Below, in pieces: positions 35,562 to 43,654 of a stretch of 46,485 nucleotides of DNA (positions within the stretch are counted from its first letter, which is position 1; each line of letters opens with the position of its first letter). Origin of the DNA: DYFX01 sp964400625 (GTDB taxonomy: Bacteria; Patescibacteriota; Patescibacteriia; SG8-24; DYFX01); contig CAYNUS010000009.1 in the NCBI GenBank assembly GCA_964400625.1, positions 1 to 46,485 on the forward strand. Reading direction: 5' to 3'. The notes beneath the pieces were generated by a model. That model did not search any database and was not told the DNA's origin. It saw nothing but the letters and a program-made list of their open reading frames with translations. Both the position numbers and the translations under genes were made by a program.

Positions 35562-35594
35562 CCGGTCGCCGTCCTTGACGTGCGACCGGTTTTT
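35562..35594 (+). terminator. Terminator after 35026-35538
   Basis: 8-bp stem CCGGTCGC/GCGACCGG (35562-35569 / 35582-35589) followed by five T residues. Confidence 0.82.
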
Positions 35595-35628
35595 CATTAC
35601 GCTGGCCGGTCAGCATCCGGAGGTCGCC

Positions 35629-36174
35629 ATGCTGAAGCTCCTTCTGCTGCTCGGGGTCGTCGCCGTCGGGCTCTTCCTGTTCGCGTGCCTGGCCATCGGC
35701 GCCATCATGCTGATCCTGATCGTCACGACGAAGCCGGATCCGGAGGACGCTCCTCCGGAAACGGACCGCCCGCCGACGTCGGACGTCGCGCCCACGCGCG
35801 ACGAAGACCTCTTCGCCCGCCTCGCGAGCGAGATGATGGCCTACGCCACGCGACCGTACGTCACGACCATCGTGGACGTGAACGGCGCCTTCCTGCTCAC
35901 GACCGTGAGCGACGCGTTCGGCCGCCGCATCTACGCCGAATCCCGGCGCCGCGCCAGCAAGACGATCGTCGCCGTCATCTGCGTGTACGAGGAGGGGAGG
36001 CACGTCCCGGCCGCCGCGGCCACGACGGAGATCCCCGCCACGCGCGCCGACTGGCCTTCCTTCTTCGCCGAGATGAAGGACGTCAAGTCCGGAGGCCCGC
36101 GCATGACGTTCATCGACCATCTCGGCCGCCGCCGCGAGGTCCGCATCCCCAAGACGAGGAGGCATCATGCGTGA
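35629..36174 (+). CDS. Small membrane-anchored hypothetical protein 2 of 4
   Basis: 181 aa from the ATG at 35629, with a GGAGG site 6 nt upstream. One long N-terminal membrane helix (LLLLLGVVAVGLFLFACLAIGAIMLILIV), an acidic Pro-rich linker (PDPEDAPPETDRPPTSD), then about 115 residues ending in a very basic tail (GRRREVRIPKTRRHHA). The soluble domain includes VTTIVDVNGAFLLTTVSDAFGRRIYAESRRR. The last 8 nt overlap the next gene, so the two are coupled. Family not recognised. Confidence 0.7.
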   Translation: MLKLLLLLGVVAVGLFLFACLAIGAIMLILIVTTKPDPEDAPPETDRPPTSDVAPTRDEDLFARLASEMMAYATRPYVTTIVDVNGAFLLTTVSDAFGRRIYAESRRRASKTIVAVICVYEEGRHVPAAAATTEIPATRADWPSFFAEMKDVKSGGPRMTFIDHLGRRREVRIPKTRRHHA

Positions 36175-36604
36175 GAAGTTCCTGATCGGCATCGCCGCGT
36201 TCATCGGCGTCGCGGGCGTGGCCGTCACCGCCCTTCCGTTCTTCGGCTGGTACCGCCGCCGCAAGGCCGCCGCCGCGCTCTTCGGACGCTTCCAGGAAGC
36301 GCTGCCGGACATCATCGGCTTCCGCTATCGGCGGGACAAGATGCCGTTCCGGGACGGGTTCCTCGATTCCTACTCCGGGCAGGTCGGCGACCTCGCCTTC
36401 CGCCTGGAGACGGAGATCGTCCCGTTCAGCCGCGAACGCCCGTTCCGCCTGCGCCTCGAGGCGTGGCAGGAGGGCGAGCGCATCGTGAAGACGCTCTCGT
36501 CCTTCGCGGATCCCGGAAGCCGGGACCCGCTCGCCCTCGCCGTCGCGATCCTGCGCCGGCGCAACGCGAAGCGCGATGGCACCTATCTGCAGGAGGCCTC
36601 CTAG
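36167..36604 (+). CDS. Small membrane-anchored hypothetical protein 3 of 4
   Basis: 145 aa, GAGGAGG site upstream, start overlapping the previous gene by 8 nt. N-terminal membrane helix (FLIGIAAFIGVAGVAVTALPFFGWY) followed by RRRKA, then a soluble domain (LFGRFQEALPDIIGFRYRRDKMPFRDGFLDSY, DLAFRLETEIVPFSRERPFRLRLEAW). Similar in plan to its neighbours: one helix, basic stop, and a 100-residue alpha/beta domain with 'LEA/FLEAL' near its start. Unknown family. Confidence 0.7.
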   Translation: MREKFLIGIAAFIGVAGVAVTALPFFGWYRRRKAAAALFGRFQEALPDIIGFRYRRDKMPFRDGFLDSYSGQVGDLAFRLETEIVPFSRERPFRLRLEAWQEGERIVKTLSSFADPGSRDPLALAVAILRRRNAKRDGTYLQEAS

Positions 36605-36615
36605 GGCCTCTTTTT
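36593..36615 (+). terminator. Terminator after 36167-36604
   Basis: 6-bp stem GAGGCC/GGCCTC (36593-36598 / 36605-36610) and five T residues; the stop codon is in the loop. Confidence 0.75.
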
Positions 36616-36676
36616 CGTTGACGGCCCCGTCCGCGGCATGAGAACGTGACGGCAGAACCTTTGAAAGGAGGTCGTC

Positions 36677-37063
36677 ATGCGGGCATTGATCTGGATCCTC
36701 GGCGCCGTCGCCAGCGCCGCAGGCGGCGCCTATCTCGTCGATCGCCGCGCCAAGCGGCGCCTCGCCGGAGAGTTCCTCGAAGCGCTGCGCCGAGGCCCGC
36801 TCCTCGTCGAGGCCTACGACCCCGCCATCGTCGCTTCGGGCCTCCGCGCCAAGGCGTTCCGCGGCGTCGTGCAGGACCTGCCGTTCGAGTTCGTCGGCCA
36901 GACCGATCAGAGCGTCACGCACTGGAGCTTCCTGCTCGTCTGGAACGGCGCCCGTCTCGAGCTCCGCTGGAACCCCGTCGCGGACGGGGCCGAGCATCCC
37001 CTCAAGCAGGCCTACGACCTGCTCCGCCGCCGCTCCGTCAGGGACGACGACCTCTCGAACTGA
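36677..37063 (+). CDS. Small membrane-anchored hypothetical protein 4 of 4
   Basis: 128 aa with GAAAGGAGG 6 nt upstream. N-terminal helix (LIWILGAVASAAGGAYLV) then DRRAKRR, followed by LAGEFLEALRRGPLLVEAYDPAIVASGLRAKAF and a beta-rich end (HWSFLLVWNGARLELRWNPV). The region after the helix (..RRLAGEFLEALRRG) resembles that of protein 3 (AALFGRFQEALPD), hinting at distant paralogy. Unknown family. A terminator separates it from tyrS. Confidence 0.7.
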   Translation: MRALIWILGAVASAAGGAYLVDRRAKRRLAGEFLEALRRGPLLVEAYDPAIVASGLRAKAFRGVVQDLPFEFVGQTDQSVTHWSFLLVWNGARLELRWNPVADGAEHPLKQAYDLLRRRSVRDDDLSN

Positions 37064-37064
37064 C

Positions 37065-37088
37065 ACGACCCTCCGGGGTTGTTTTTTT
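37065..37088 (+). terminator. Terminator before tyrS
   Basis: 6-bp stem (37066-37071 / 37076-37081, one G-U pair, loop TCCG) followed by seven T residues. Its end overlaps the tyrS -35. Confidence 0.8.
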
Positions 37089-37107
37089 AGGTCGCAACCG
37101 CTACATT
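37079..37107 (+). promoter_or_regulatory. Leaderless tyrS promoter
   Basis: TTGTTT (37079-37084), 17-bp spacer, TACATT (37102-37107), then 8 nt to the ATG at 37116. Confidence 0.6.
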
Positions 37108-37115
37108 CTTGAAGT

Positions 37116-38309
37116 ATGAAACCTGACATCGAAGGGAAAATCTCGCGGCTCCTGGGACACCAGGTCGCCGACGTCATCGTCCGCGAGAGCCTCGAGAAGA
37201 AGCTCCGTTCCGGCAAGAAACTCCGCATCAAGCTCGGCGCCGATCCTTCGCGTCCGGATCTCCACATCGGCCACGCCGTCCTCCTCCGCAAGCTCCGCGC
37301 GTTCCAGGACCTCGGTCACAAGGTCATCTTCCTCATCGGCGACTTCACCGCCAAGATCGGCGACCCGACGGGCAAGTCCAAGACGCGCCCGATGCTCTCC
37401 GACAAGGAGATCAAGGCCAACGCCAAGACGTACCTCGCGCAGGTCGGCAAGGTGCTGGACGTGAAGAAGGCCGAGGTGCGCTTCAATTCCGAATGGCTCG
37501 GCAAGCTCAAGGCCTCGGACTTCGTCGCGCTCTGCGCGAAGTTCACCGTGGCGCGCATCATCGAGCGCGACGATTTCTCGAAGCGCCTCGCCGCGCATAC
37601 GGACGTGCACATGCACGAGCTGCTCTACCCGATGCTCCAGGCCTACGACTCCGTCGTCCTGAAAGCCGACATCGAGATCGGCGCCACCGACCAGACCTTC
37701 AACATGCTCGCCGGCCGCGCGCTCATGGGCAAGATGGAGATGGCTCCGCAGGACGTCATGACGACCGCGCTCTTGGTCGGCACCGACGGCAAGGAGAAGA
37801 TGTCGAAGTCCCTCGGCAATTACATCGGCCTCACGGATTCCGCCGACGAGATGTTCGGCAAGACGATGTCCGTTCCGGACTTCGCGCTCGACAACTGGCT
37901 CGAGCTCGCCGCCGACCTCTCGAACGAGGAGATCGTCCGCGAGAAGATGGCGCTCGCGAACGGGGAGAACCCGCGCGACGTGAAGATGCGCCTCGCCAAG
38001 CGCATCGCCGCGATGTACCACGGCACGAAAGCCGCCGAGGCCGCCGCCTCCGAATTCGACGCGCGCTTCAAGAAGGGAGCGATGCCGAAGGAGATGCCGA
38101 CGACGGCTCCCGGCGCCGGAAACCCGCTGTACCATCTGGTAGCTACCGCGTTTGATATCTCCAACTCGGAGGCGAGGCGCGTCATCGTTGAAGGCGGTAT
38201 TAAATTGGATGGCGTCGTCGTGCGAGAGCCTACGAAGGAAATCACGCCGACGGCAGAGGGTATCGTCATGCAAAAGGGCAAGCTTCATTTCGTCCGAATA
38301 ATCCGCTAG
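37116..38309 (+). CDS. tyrS: Tyrosyl-tRNA synthetase
   Basis: 397 aa, full length for the TyrRS group without the long insert. Class I Rossmann core: HIGH motif in DPSRPDLHIGHAVLLRKL near residue 49, LIGDFTAKIGDPTGKSKTRP, and KMSKSLGN near 228. The C-terminal 60 residues are an S4 RNA-binding domain (SEARRVIVEGGIKLDGVVV). It charges tRNA-Tyr. The codon choice of the last 150 nt is slightly more A+T-rich than the rest. A palindromic repeat separates it from argS. Confidence 0.97.
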   Translation: MKPDIEGKISRLLGHQVADVIVRESLEKKLRSGKKLRIKLGADPSRPDLHIGHAVLLRKLRAFQDLGHKVIFLIGDFTAKIGDPTGKSKTRPMLSDKEIKANAKTYLAQVGKVLDVKKAEVRFNSEWLGKLKASDFVALCAKFTVARIIERDDFSKRLAAHTDVHMHELLYPMLQAYDSVVLKADIEIGATDQTFNMLAGRALMGKMEMAPQDVMTTALLVGTDGKEKMSKSLGNYIGLTDSADEMFGKTMSVPDFALDNWLELAADLSNEEIVREKMALANGENPRDVKMRLAKRIAAMYHGTKAAEAAASEFDARFKKGAMPKEMPTTAPGAGNPLYHLVATAFDISNSEARRVIVEGGIKLDGVVVREPTKEITPTAEGIVMQKGKLHFVRIIR

Positions 38310-38311
38310 CG

Positions 38312-38398
38312 GTCATCCCGAGGCGCGCATTCTGCGCGCCGGTAGGGATCCCTTTTAAAAGCGATTCCTACCGCGCGCCTTCGCGCGCTCGGAATGAC
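38312..38398 (+). repeat. MITE-like palindromic repeat C
   Basis: Starts GTCATCCCGAG and ends CTCGGAATGAC, so the two ends pair. Inside, GGTAGGGATC and GATTCCTACC also pair around an A+T-rich centre (TTTTAAAAG). Same terminal signature as repeats A and B, so it belongs to one family of mobile palindromes. It lies between tyrS and argS and may shape their shared transcript. Confidence 0.7.
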
Positions 38399-38407
38399 GA
38401 AAACGCA

Positions 38408-40138
38408 ATGTACCTCATCGAAAAACTCCGCACCGATCTCGCGCAGGCCCTCTCGGCCGCCGCGCACGCGGACCTGCACGAGCATCTGCTCGAATACCCG
38501 GAACTTCCCGAGAACGGCGACCTGTCGTTCCCGTGTTTCGCGCTGGCCAAGCATCTCAAGAAGGCGCCGCCCGCCATCGCCGCGGAGCTCGCCGCCGCCT
38601 TCGTCCTCCCCGAGGGTTTCGCGCGCGTCGAGACGAAGGGTCCCTACCTGAACTTCTTCCTCGACCGCGAGGCCGTCGTCGCGCGCGCGGTGGAAGAGGC
38701 GCTCGAGACGGGCGCGCGCTTCGGCGACCGCAAGGTCGGCCACGACGAGAAGGTCATGGTCGAATACGTCAGCCCCAACAACAACAAGCCGCTCCATCTC
38801 GGGCACGTCCGCAACGGTCTCATCGGCGAATCCGTCTCGGCGCTCCTCGAATCCCAAGGCCACGAGGTCGTGCGTTCGATGGTGCTGAACGACCGCGGCC
38901 TGGCGATCGCCAAGGCGATGGTCGCCTACGCCAAGTGGGGCGAAGGCAAGACTCCGGAATCGACGGGCATGAAAGGCGACCACTTCGTCGCGGAGTGGTA
39001 CGTCATGTTCGAATCCAAGCTGAAGGCCGGCGAACCGGGCCTCGAGGAAGCGGCGCAGGCCGTCATCGAGAAATGGGAAGCCGAAGACCCCGAGACACGC
39101 GCGCTCTGGAAGACGATGGGGGAATGGTGCGTCCGCGGACAGGAAGAGACATACGCCCGCTTCGGGTTCCGTTTCGACGCCGTCTATAAGGAGAGCGAGA
39201 TCTACAAGGGCGGCAAGGCCATCGTCGAAGAGGGCATCGCCAAGGGCGCGTTCAGGAAGGAAGAGGACGGCCACGTCGAGGCGAAACTCGAGCCGTTCGG
39301 CCTGCCCGACAAGGTCCTCCTGCGCTCCAACGGCACCGCGCTCTACATCACGCAGGACCTCTACCTCGCCAAGCTGAAGTTCGAGCAGCACGGCCTCGAC
39401 CGCTCGCTCTACGTCGTCGGCAACGAGCAGAACCTCCAGTTCCGCCAGCTCTTCAAGATCCTGGAGATCGCCGGCTATCCGTGGGCCAAGGACCTCGAGC
39501 ACCTCTCGTATGGCTACGTCTCCCTGCCGGAAGGCCGCATGAAGTCGCGCGAAGGCACCGTCGTCGACGCCGACGACCTGCTCTCCGCCCTCGAGGCCGA
39601 CGCCGCGCTGGAGATCCGCCAGCGCCACCCGACGCTTCCCGACGACGAGCTCGACCGCCGCGCGCGCCTCGTGGCCCTCGCCGCCGTGAAGTTCTACTTC
39701 CTCGAGGTCGACGCCGCCTCCGACATGGTCTACGACCCGAAGGCCTCGCTCGCCTTCACCGGCAAGACGGGCCCGTACCTCCAATACATGCACGCCCGCA
39801 TCCGCAGCATCATGCGGAAGACTTCGGAAACCACCCCGGCGGAGGCCGGGGCCCAGCCTGGAGGTCGTAATCCGGTCGAGGAGGAGTTCCGCGTCGCGGT
39901 TTCCGTCGCGCGCTTCCCCGAAGCCGTCCGCCGCGCCGCGGAGCAATCGCGCCCGTCGCTCGTCGCCGCGCAGATCTACGACATCGCCAAGACGGTCGCC
40001 GCGCTCTACGAGAAAGCGCAGGTGCTGAACGCCTCGAAGGAGGACCGCGCGGCGCGCCTGAAGCTCCTCGAAGCCGCCGACCTCGCGCTCGTGCGGGGCA
40101 TGGCGCTCCTCGGCTTCTCCGCGCCGGACGAGATGTGA
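38408..40138 (+). CDS. argS: Arginyl-tRNA synthetase
   Basis: 576 aa. N-terminal additional domain, then class I core with the HIGH motif in PNNNKPLHLGHVRNGLIGESV near residue 132 and GRMKSREGTVV in place of KMSKS. The C-terminal DALR anticodon-binding helices include GKTGPYLQYMHARIRSIMRKT. Right after this stretch, residues about 475-485 (TTPAEAGAQPGGRNP) are encoded by a palindromic repeat half, apparently inserted in frame. No separate promoter is evident, so it is probably read from tyrS through repeat C. Confidence 0.97.
   Translation: MYLIEKLRTDLAQALSAAAHADLHEHLLEYPELPENGDLSFPCFALAKHLKKAPPAIAAELAAAFVLPEGFARVETKGPYLNFFLDREAVVARAVEEALETGARFGDRKVGHDEKVMVEYVSPNNNKPLHLGHVRNGLIGESVSALLESQGHEVVRSMVLNDRGLAIAKAMVAYAKWGEGKTPESTGMKGDHFVAEWYVMFESKLKAGEPGLEEAAQAVIEKWEAEDPETRALWKTMGEWCVRGQEETYARFGFRFDAVYKESEIYKGGKAIVEEGIAKGAFRKEEDGHVEAKLEPFGLPDKVLLRSNGTALYITQDLYLAKLKFEQHGLDRSLYVVGNEQNLQFRQLFKILEIAGYPWAKDLEHLSYGYVSLPEGRMKSREGTVVDADDLLSALEADAALEIRQRHPTLPDDELDRRARLVALAAVKFYFLEVDAASDMVYDPKASLAFTGKTGPYLQYMHARIRSIMRKTSETTPAEAGAQPGGRNPVEEEFRVAVSVARFPEAVRRAAEQSRPSLVAAQIYDIAKTVAALYEKAQVLNASKEDRAARLKLLEAADLALVRGMALLGFSAPDEM
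39834..39851 (+). repeat. In-frame palindrome inside argS
   Basis: CCCCGGC-GGAG-GCCGGGG hairpin (7-bp arms) followed by CCCAGCCTGG, a composition like the hairpin arms of the dispersed palindromic repeats. It lies within the coding frame and adds about 12 residues rich in Pro, Ala and Gly. Confidence 0.5.
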
Positions 40139-40144
40139 AGGAAA

Positions 40145-40167
40145 AAAGACGGCCGCCGGCCGTCTTT
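40145..40167 (+). terminator. Terminator after argS
   Basis: 10-bp stem with loop GCC (40145-40154 / 40158-40167); A and T runs at both ends. Confidence 0.82.
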
Positions 40168-40198
40168 CGTGTTATGATGGCACGACGAAACGCACGCC

Positions 40199-41272
40199 AT
40201 GCATCGCACGCCCGTCCTCCACATCGATCTCGAACGCCTTCGCGGCAATTATCGCGACGTCATGCGGATTTTCGGCGAACGCCTGGAAATCTATTATGCC
40301 GTGAAGGCGAACCGCGATCCGCGCGTCCTTCGGACCGTGCTCGAGGAAGGCGGAGGGCTCGACGTCGCGTCGATGACCGAAGTGAAGCTCGGCATCGAGG
40401 CGGGCTGCGCTCCCGAACGCATGGTCTTCTCCAATCCGATCAAGGCGCCGTGGGAGATCGAGATGGCGTACGGCCTCGGCATCCGCATGTTCGCCGCCGA
40501 CTCCGACGTCGAGATCGCGAAACTGGCGAAGCTCGCCCCCGGCTGCGACGTCTACGCGCGCATCGACGTGCCGAACAAGGGGAGCGTCTGGCCGCTGAGC
40601 GGGAAGTTCGGCGTCGAGAAGCACGAGGCCAAGCACCTCCTGGTCGAGGCGAAACGCGCCGGACTCCATCCCGTCGGCGTGACGTTCCATGTCGGTTCGC
40701 AGTGCCTGAATCCCGAGAACTGGGCCTTCGCCATCGACTATTGCAAGGAAGTTTTCGACGCCTGCGCCGCCGAGGGCATCGCGCTCACGCTGCTCAATCT
40801 CGGAGGAGGCCTTCCGGCCATGGAGAAGATGACGAATCCGCCGCCGGTCGACGAGATCGGCCGCGGCATCATGGAACGCATCGGCCGCCTGTTCGACCCT
40901 TCCGTCCGCGTCCTGATCGAGCCCGGACGCCATCTCGTCGCGACCGCCGGCACGCTCACGGCCACGGTCATCGGCGAGGCCGTGCGCCGCGGCGAGAACT
41001 GGATCTATCTCGATATCGGCGTCTACAACGGCCTGATGGAGATCCACGAGAAGTTCCCGTACGAGGTCCGTACCGACCACGAGGACCGCGAGCGCCGCGC
41101 CTACGTGCTGGCCGGACCGACCTGCGACAGCGTCGACGTCATCTTCAATGACATCACGCTCCCGCGCCTCGCGCTGGGCGACAAGGTGCACTTCATGAAC
41201 GCCGGCGCCTACACGACCGGCTACGACCGCTACAACGGCTTCGATTTCCCCCACGTCCTCTACGTGAAATGA
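40199..41272 (+). CDS. Ornithine decarboxylase-like PLP enzyme (fold type III)
   Basis: 357 aa. Alanine-racemase-type barrel with the PLP lysine K36 in YYAVKAN, HVGSQ, NLGGGLP, the phosphate-binding EPGRHLVA, and the dimer-interface catalytic Cys310 in GPTCDSVDV, the ornithine/lysine decarboxylase signature. It should decarboxylate ornithine to putrescine, or lysine to cadaverine; diaminopimelate and carboxynorspermidine decarboxylases are less likely because of the GPTCDS motif. No other polyamine gene is in the window. A TATGAT -10-like element (40173-40178) gives a leader of about 14 nt. Confidence 0.88.
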   Translation: MHRTPVLHIDLERLRGNYRDVMRIFGERLEIYYAVKANRDPRVLRTVLEEGGGLDVASMTEVKLGIEAGCAPERMVFSNPIKAPWEIEMAYGLGIRMFAADSDVEIAKLAKLAPGCDVYARIDVPNKGSVWPLSGKFGVEKHEAKHLLVEAKRAGLHPVGVTFHVGSQCLNPENWAFAIDYCKEVFDACAAEGIALTLLNLGGGLPAMEKMTNPPPVDEIGRGIMERIGRLFDPSVRVLIEPGRHLVATAGTLTATVIGEAVRRGENWIYLDIGVYNGLMEIHEKFPYEVRTDHEDRERRAYVLAGPTCDSVDVIFNDITLPRLALGDKVHFMNAGAYTTGYDRYNGFDFPHVLYVK

Positions 41273-41300
41273 AAAACGCCTTCCCTCGACGGGAAGGCGT
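41271..41300 (-). terminator. Terminator after GNAT gene
   Basis: 10-bp stem (41276-41285 / 41291-41300) followed on the minus strand by T residues. On the plus strand no T run follows, so it mainly serves the minus-strand gene. Confidence 0.78.
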
Positions 41301-41311
41301 CGTCGTCTCGG

Positions 41312-41893
41312 TCAGCCCTTGGGCGTGAAGCGGATCACGCCGTACTGCTGGCCGCCGAGCGGCGTGAAGGTCGTGCCGGAGGTCCGCATCGGGCGGGATG
41401 CCTGCGCGGCCTGGATGGCGCGCTCGAGGGCCTGCGGAAGCTTCGGGCTGGTCTCGAGGGAGTGGTCGAAGAGCACGGTGCCACCGCGCGCGTCGATGTA
41501 GGCGGTCATCTCGGCCGCCATCATCCCCATGAAGAGTCCGCCGCCCTGATGTTCCGGAAGCACCGCGATTGCGGTAAAATAGTACAGGCTCTTGGCGGCG
41601 TACTCCTCCGGGAACGCCGCCGCGAGGAAGCGCGGGTTCACGTAGGTGACGCTGGCCTTCTCCATGTCGTCCGTCACGAGGCCGAGGCCCACGGCCTCCT
41701 CGCCGTCGTACGCGACGAACTTCATGTAGTCCTCGTCGGCGAGCGCCGCGGCGAGCGAGGCCTCGGTGTAGCACATCTGGTCCTGCACGGACGCGACGGC
41801 CGCCTTCCGGAAGGATTCCCGGTAGACGTGCCAGAGGCGCGCGGCGAGCGCGGGGTCGGTGAGGCGGGCGGAAAGGACGATGCGAGCGGTCAT
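41312..41893 (-). CDS. GNAT-family N-acetyltransferase
   Basis: 193 aa from the ATG at 41893, preceded by an AGGAG site. The acetyl-CoA-binding motif A is TAIAVLPEHQGGGLFMGMMAAEM near residues 105-125, preceded by a beta strand (MKFVAYDGEEAVGLGLVTDD) and followed by a helix and FDHSLETSPKLPQAL. It transfers an acetyl group to an unknown amine. It is divergent from the histidine kinase gene. The promoter on the minus strand (TTGACA-17-TTAAAT) overlaps the start codon of the kinase gene. Confidence 0.78.
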   Translation of the reverse strand: MTARIVLSARLTDPALAARLWHVYRESFRKAAVASVQDQMCYTEASLAAALADEDYMKFVAYDGEEAVGLGLVTDDMEKASVTYVNPRFLAAAFPEEYAAKSLYYFTAIAVLPEHQGGGLFMGMMAAEMTAYIDARGGTVLFDHSLETSPKLPQALERAIQAAQASRPMRTSGTTFTPLGGQQYGVIRFTPKG

Positions 41894-41932
41894 GCGGTTC
41901 TCCTGGTCGAGGGTAAGGTTCGCCGACACGAC

Positions 41933-41961
41933 ATTTAAGCGCGAAATAGGGTTCCTGTCAA
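41933..41961 (-). promoter_or_regulatory. GNAT gene promoter
   Basis: Minus strand TTGACA (41956-41961), 17-bp spacer, TTAAAT (41933-41938). The -35 touches the divergent kinase start codon, so the two genes may interfere with each other. Confidence 0.7.
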
Positions 41962-43571
41962 TGCCGTCCATTCCGCTCCCGTTCCTCATCAACTTCGTCT
42001 CGGCGGTCCTGATGACCGCGCTCGGTTTTTTCGTCCTGCGCCGGGAATCCGGGAGCGCCCGCAACAAGATGTTCGCGCTCATGACGGTCAGCCTCGCGTC
42101 CTGGATCTTCACGGCCGCGCTCTCGGACCTGATGACCGACCTCACGCTGGCGCGGTATCTGGCGGACGCCGCGATCATCGGGCCGTTCTTCTTCGTGGCC
42201 CTGCTGTACCTCTTCATCCACGACTTCCCGCAGCCGCGGCATGCGATGAGCCGCTGGGTCAAGACGGCCGTGCTCCTGCCGCCCTTCCTCGTCCTGCCGT
42301 TCGTCTTCACGCGGCTCAACATCGTCTCCGTCACGGCTGAGCCCTGGGGCACCAACTACGTGCCGGGCCCGCTCTTCACGGTCCTGGGCGCCTACATCCT
42401 GGTCATCTTCGCGGCGGCGGGCTGGGAGCTCTACCGGAAATACAAGACCTTCACCGACCGCGAACAGCGCGCCCAGCTGTATTTCCTGACGCTCGCCTTC
42501 TTCTTCACGGTCGCCTTCGGCGCTGTCGCCAACCTGGTCCTGCCGCTCCTCGGCAACGCGCGGCTCAGCACCATCGGCCCGTCCTCGACGATCTTCTTCG
42601 TCATCTTCTGCTCGTACGCCATCGTGAAGCACCACCTGCTCGACGTGAAGGTCATCGCCGCCGAACTGTTCGCGGCCATGATGACGCTCATCACCTTCTT
42701 CCAGCTCTTCACCTCGTCGTCGATCGGCGACTTCGTCCTCAAGGCCCTGCTCTTCCTGGTCACGAGCGTCGTCGCCGGCTTCCTGGTCATGAGCGTCCTC
42801 CAGGAAGTGCGCCGCCGCGAGGAGGTCCAGCGGCTCGCCTCGGAGCTCGCCGCCAGCAACAAGCGCCTGCGCCAGCTCGACGACCTGAAGACGACGATGG
42901 TCTCGATCGCCTCGCACCAGATCCGCGGACCGCTCGGCGGCATCCGCGGCTACCTCACGATGTTCCGCGACGGCGACCTCGGGCCCATCAACGAGAAGCA
43001 GAAGGAGATCGTCACGCTGAACCTGAACGTCAGCACGCGCCTCCTGAACGCCGTCGAGACGTTCCTCGACATCACGAAGCTCGAGTCCGGCGCGCTCACG
43101 CTCCGCAAGGAGGTCCTGCCGCTCGACGACGCGGTCAAGGACGTCTACGACGAGTTCCTCCTGCCGGCGTCGAAGAAGGGCATCGCGCTCACGCTCGCGT
43201 ACGACTGCAAGCGTCCGGTCTGGGTGGAGTTCGATCCCGAGAAGATCAAGCACGTCATCTTCAACCTCATCGACAACGCGCTCAAGTACACCGAGAAGGG
43301 CGCGATCGCGGTCCGGGTCCGCTGCGAAGCCCAGGAGGCGATCTTCGAGGTCACGGATACCGGCATGGGCATCCCGCCCGAGGACGCGCCCAAGCTCTTC
43401 GGCAAGTACCAGCGCGGCGAGCTCGTCATCGACCGCGGCGGTTCGGGGCTCGGGCTGTACGTCGTGAAGATGCTGACCGAGATGCAAGGGGGCCGGATCT
43501 GGGCCTCCTCGCCCGGGGTGGGGAAGGGCGCGACCTTCGGCTTCGCCCTGCCCCTCTCCAAGCATCTTTGA
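41961..43571 (+). CDS. Seven-TM sensor histidine kinase (orphan)
   Basis: 536 aa from the ATG at 41961. About seven N-terminal membrane helices (7TM histidine-kinase N-terminal region) span roughly residues 1-275, followed by a short coiled coil (LASELAASNKRLRQLDDLKTTMV). The H-box SIASHQIRGPLGGIRGYL carries the phosphorylated His near 319. N box NLIDNALKYTEKG, G1 DTGMGIP and G2 GGSGLGLYVV are intact. It should autophosphorylate in response to a membrane signal. No response regulator is adjacent. A TAGGGT element at 41947-41952 lies 8 nt before the ATG, suggesting a leaderless mRNA. Confidence 0.93.
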   Translation: MPSIPLPFLINFVSAVLMTALGFFVLRRESGSARNKMFALMTVSLASWIFTAALSDLMTDLTLARYLADAAIIGPFFFVALLYLFIHDFPQPRHAMSRWVKTAVLLPPFLVLPFVFTRLNIVSVTAEPWGTNYVPGPLFTVLGAYILVIFAAAGWELYRKYKTFTDREQRAQLYFLTLAFFFTVAFGAVANLVLPLLGNARLSTIGPSSTIFFVIFCSYAIVKHHLLDVKVIAAELFAAMMTLITFFQLFTSSSIGDFVLKALLFLVTSVVAGFLVMSVLQEVRRREEVQRLASELAASNKRLRQLDDLKTTMVSIASHQIRGPLGGIRGYLTMFRDGDLGPINEKQKEIVTLNLNVSTRLLNAVETFLDITKLESGALTLRKEVLPLDDAVKDVYDEFLLPASKKGIALTLAYDCKRPVWVEFDPEKIKHVIFNLIDNALKYTEKGAIAVRVRCEAQEAIFEVTDTGMGIPPEDAPKLFGKYQRGELVIDRGGSGLGLYVVKMLTEMQGGRIWASSPGVGKGATFGFALPLSKHL

Positions 43572-43597
43572 CCCTCGTTCCGCGCGCTTGGTACAAT
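43568..43597 (+). promoter_or_regulatory. Bactofilin gene promoter
   Basis: TTGACC (43568-43573), 18-bp spacer, TACAAT (43592-43597); the -35 overlaps the stop codon of the histidine kinase gene. The leader is about 50 nt and ends with GGAGG. Confidence 0.65.
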
Positions 43598-43654
43598 AAG
43601 AAAGACATTCACACCCTCGCCCTTCAACGAGCGGGATAATCATCCAACGGAGGT

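Noticed and set aside
38310..38407. Repeat C as the tyrS terminator
   Set aside because: The arms are long but no T run follows, and argS has no promoter of its own, so read-through seems more likely.
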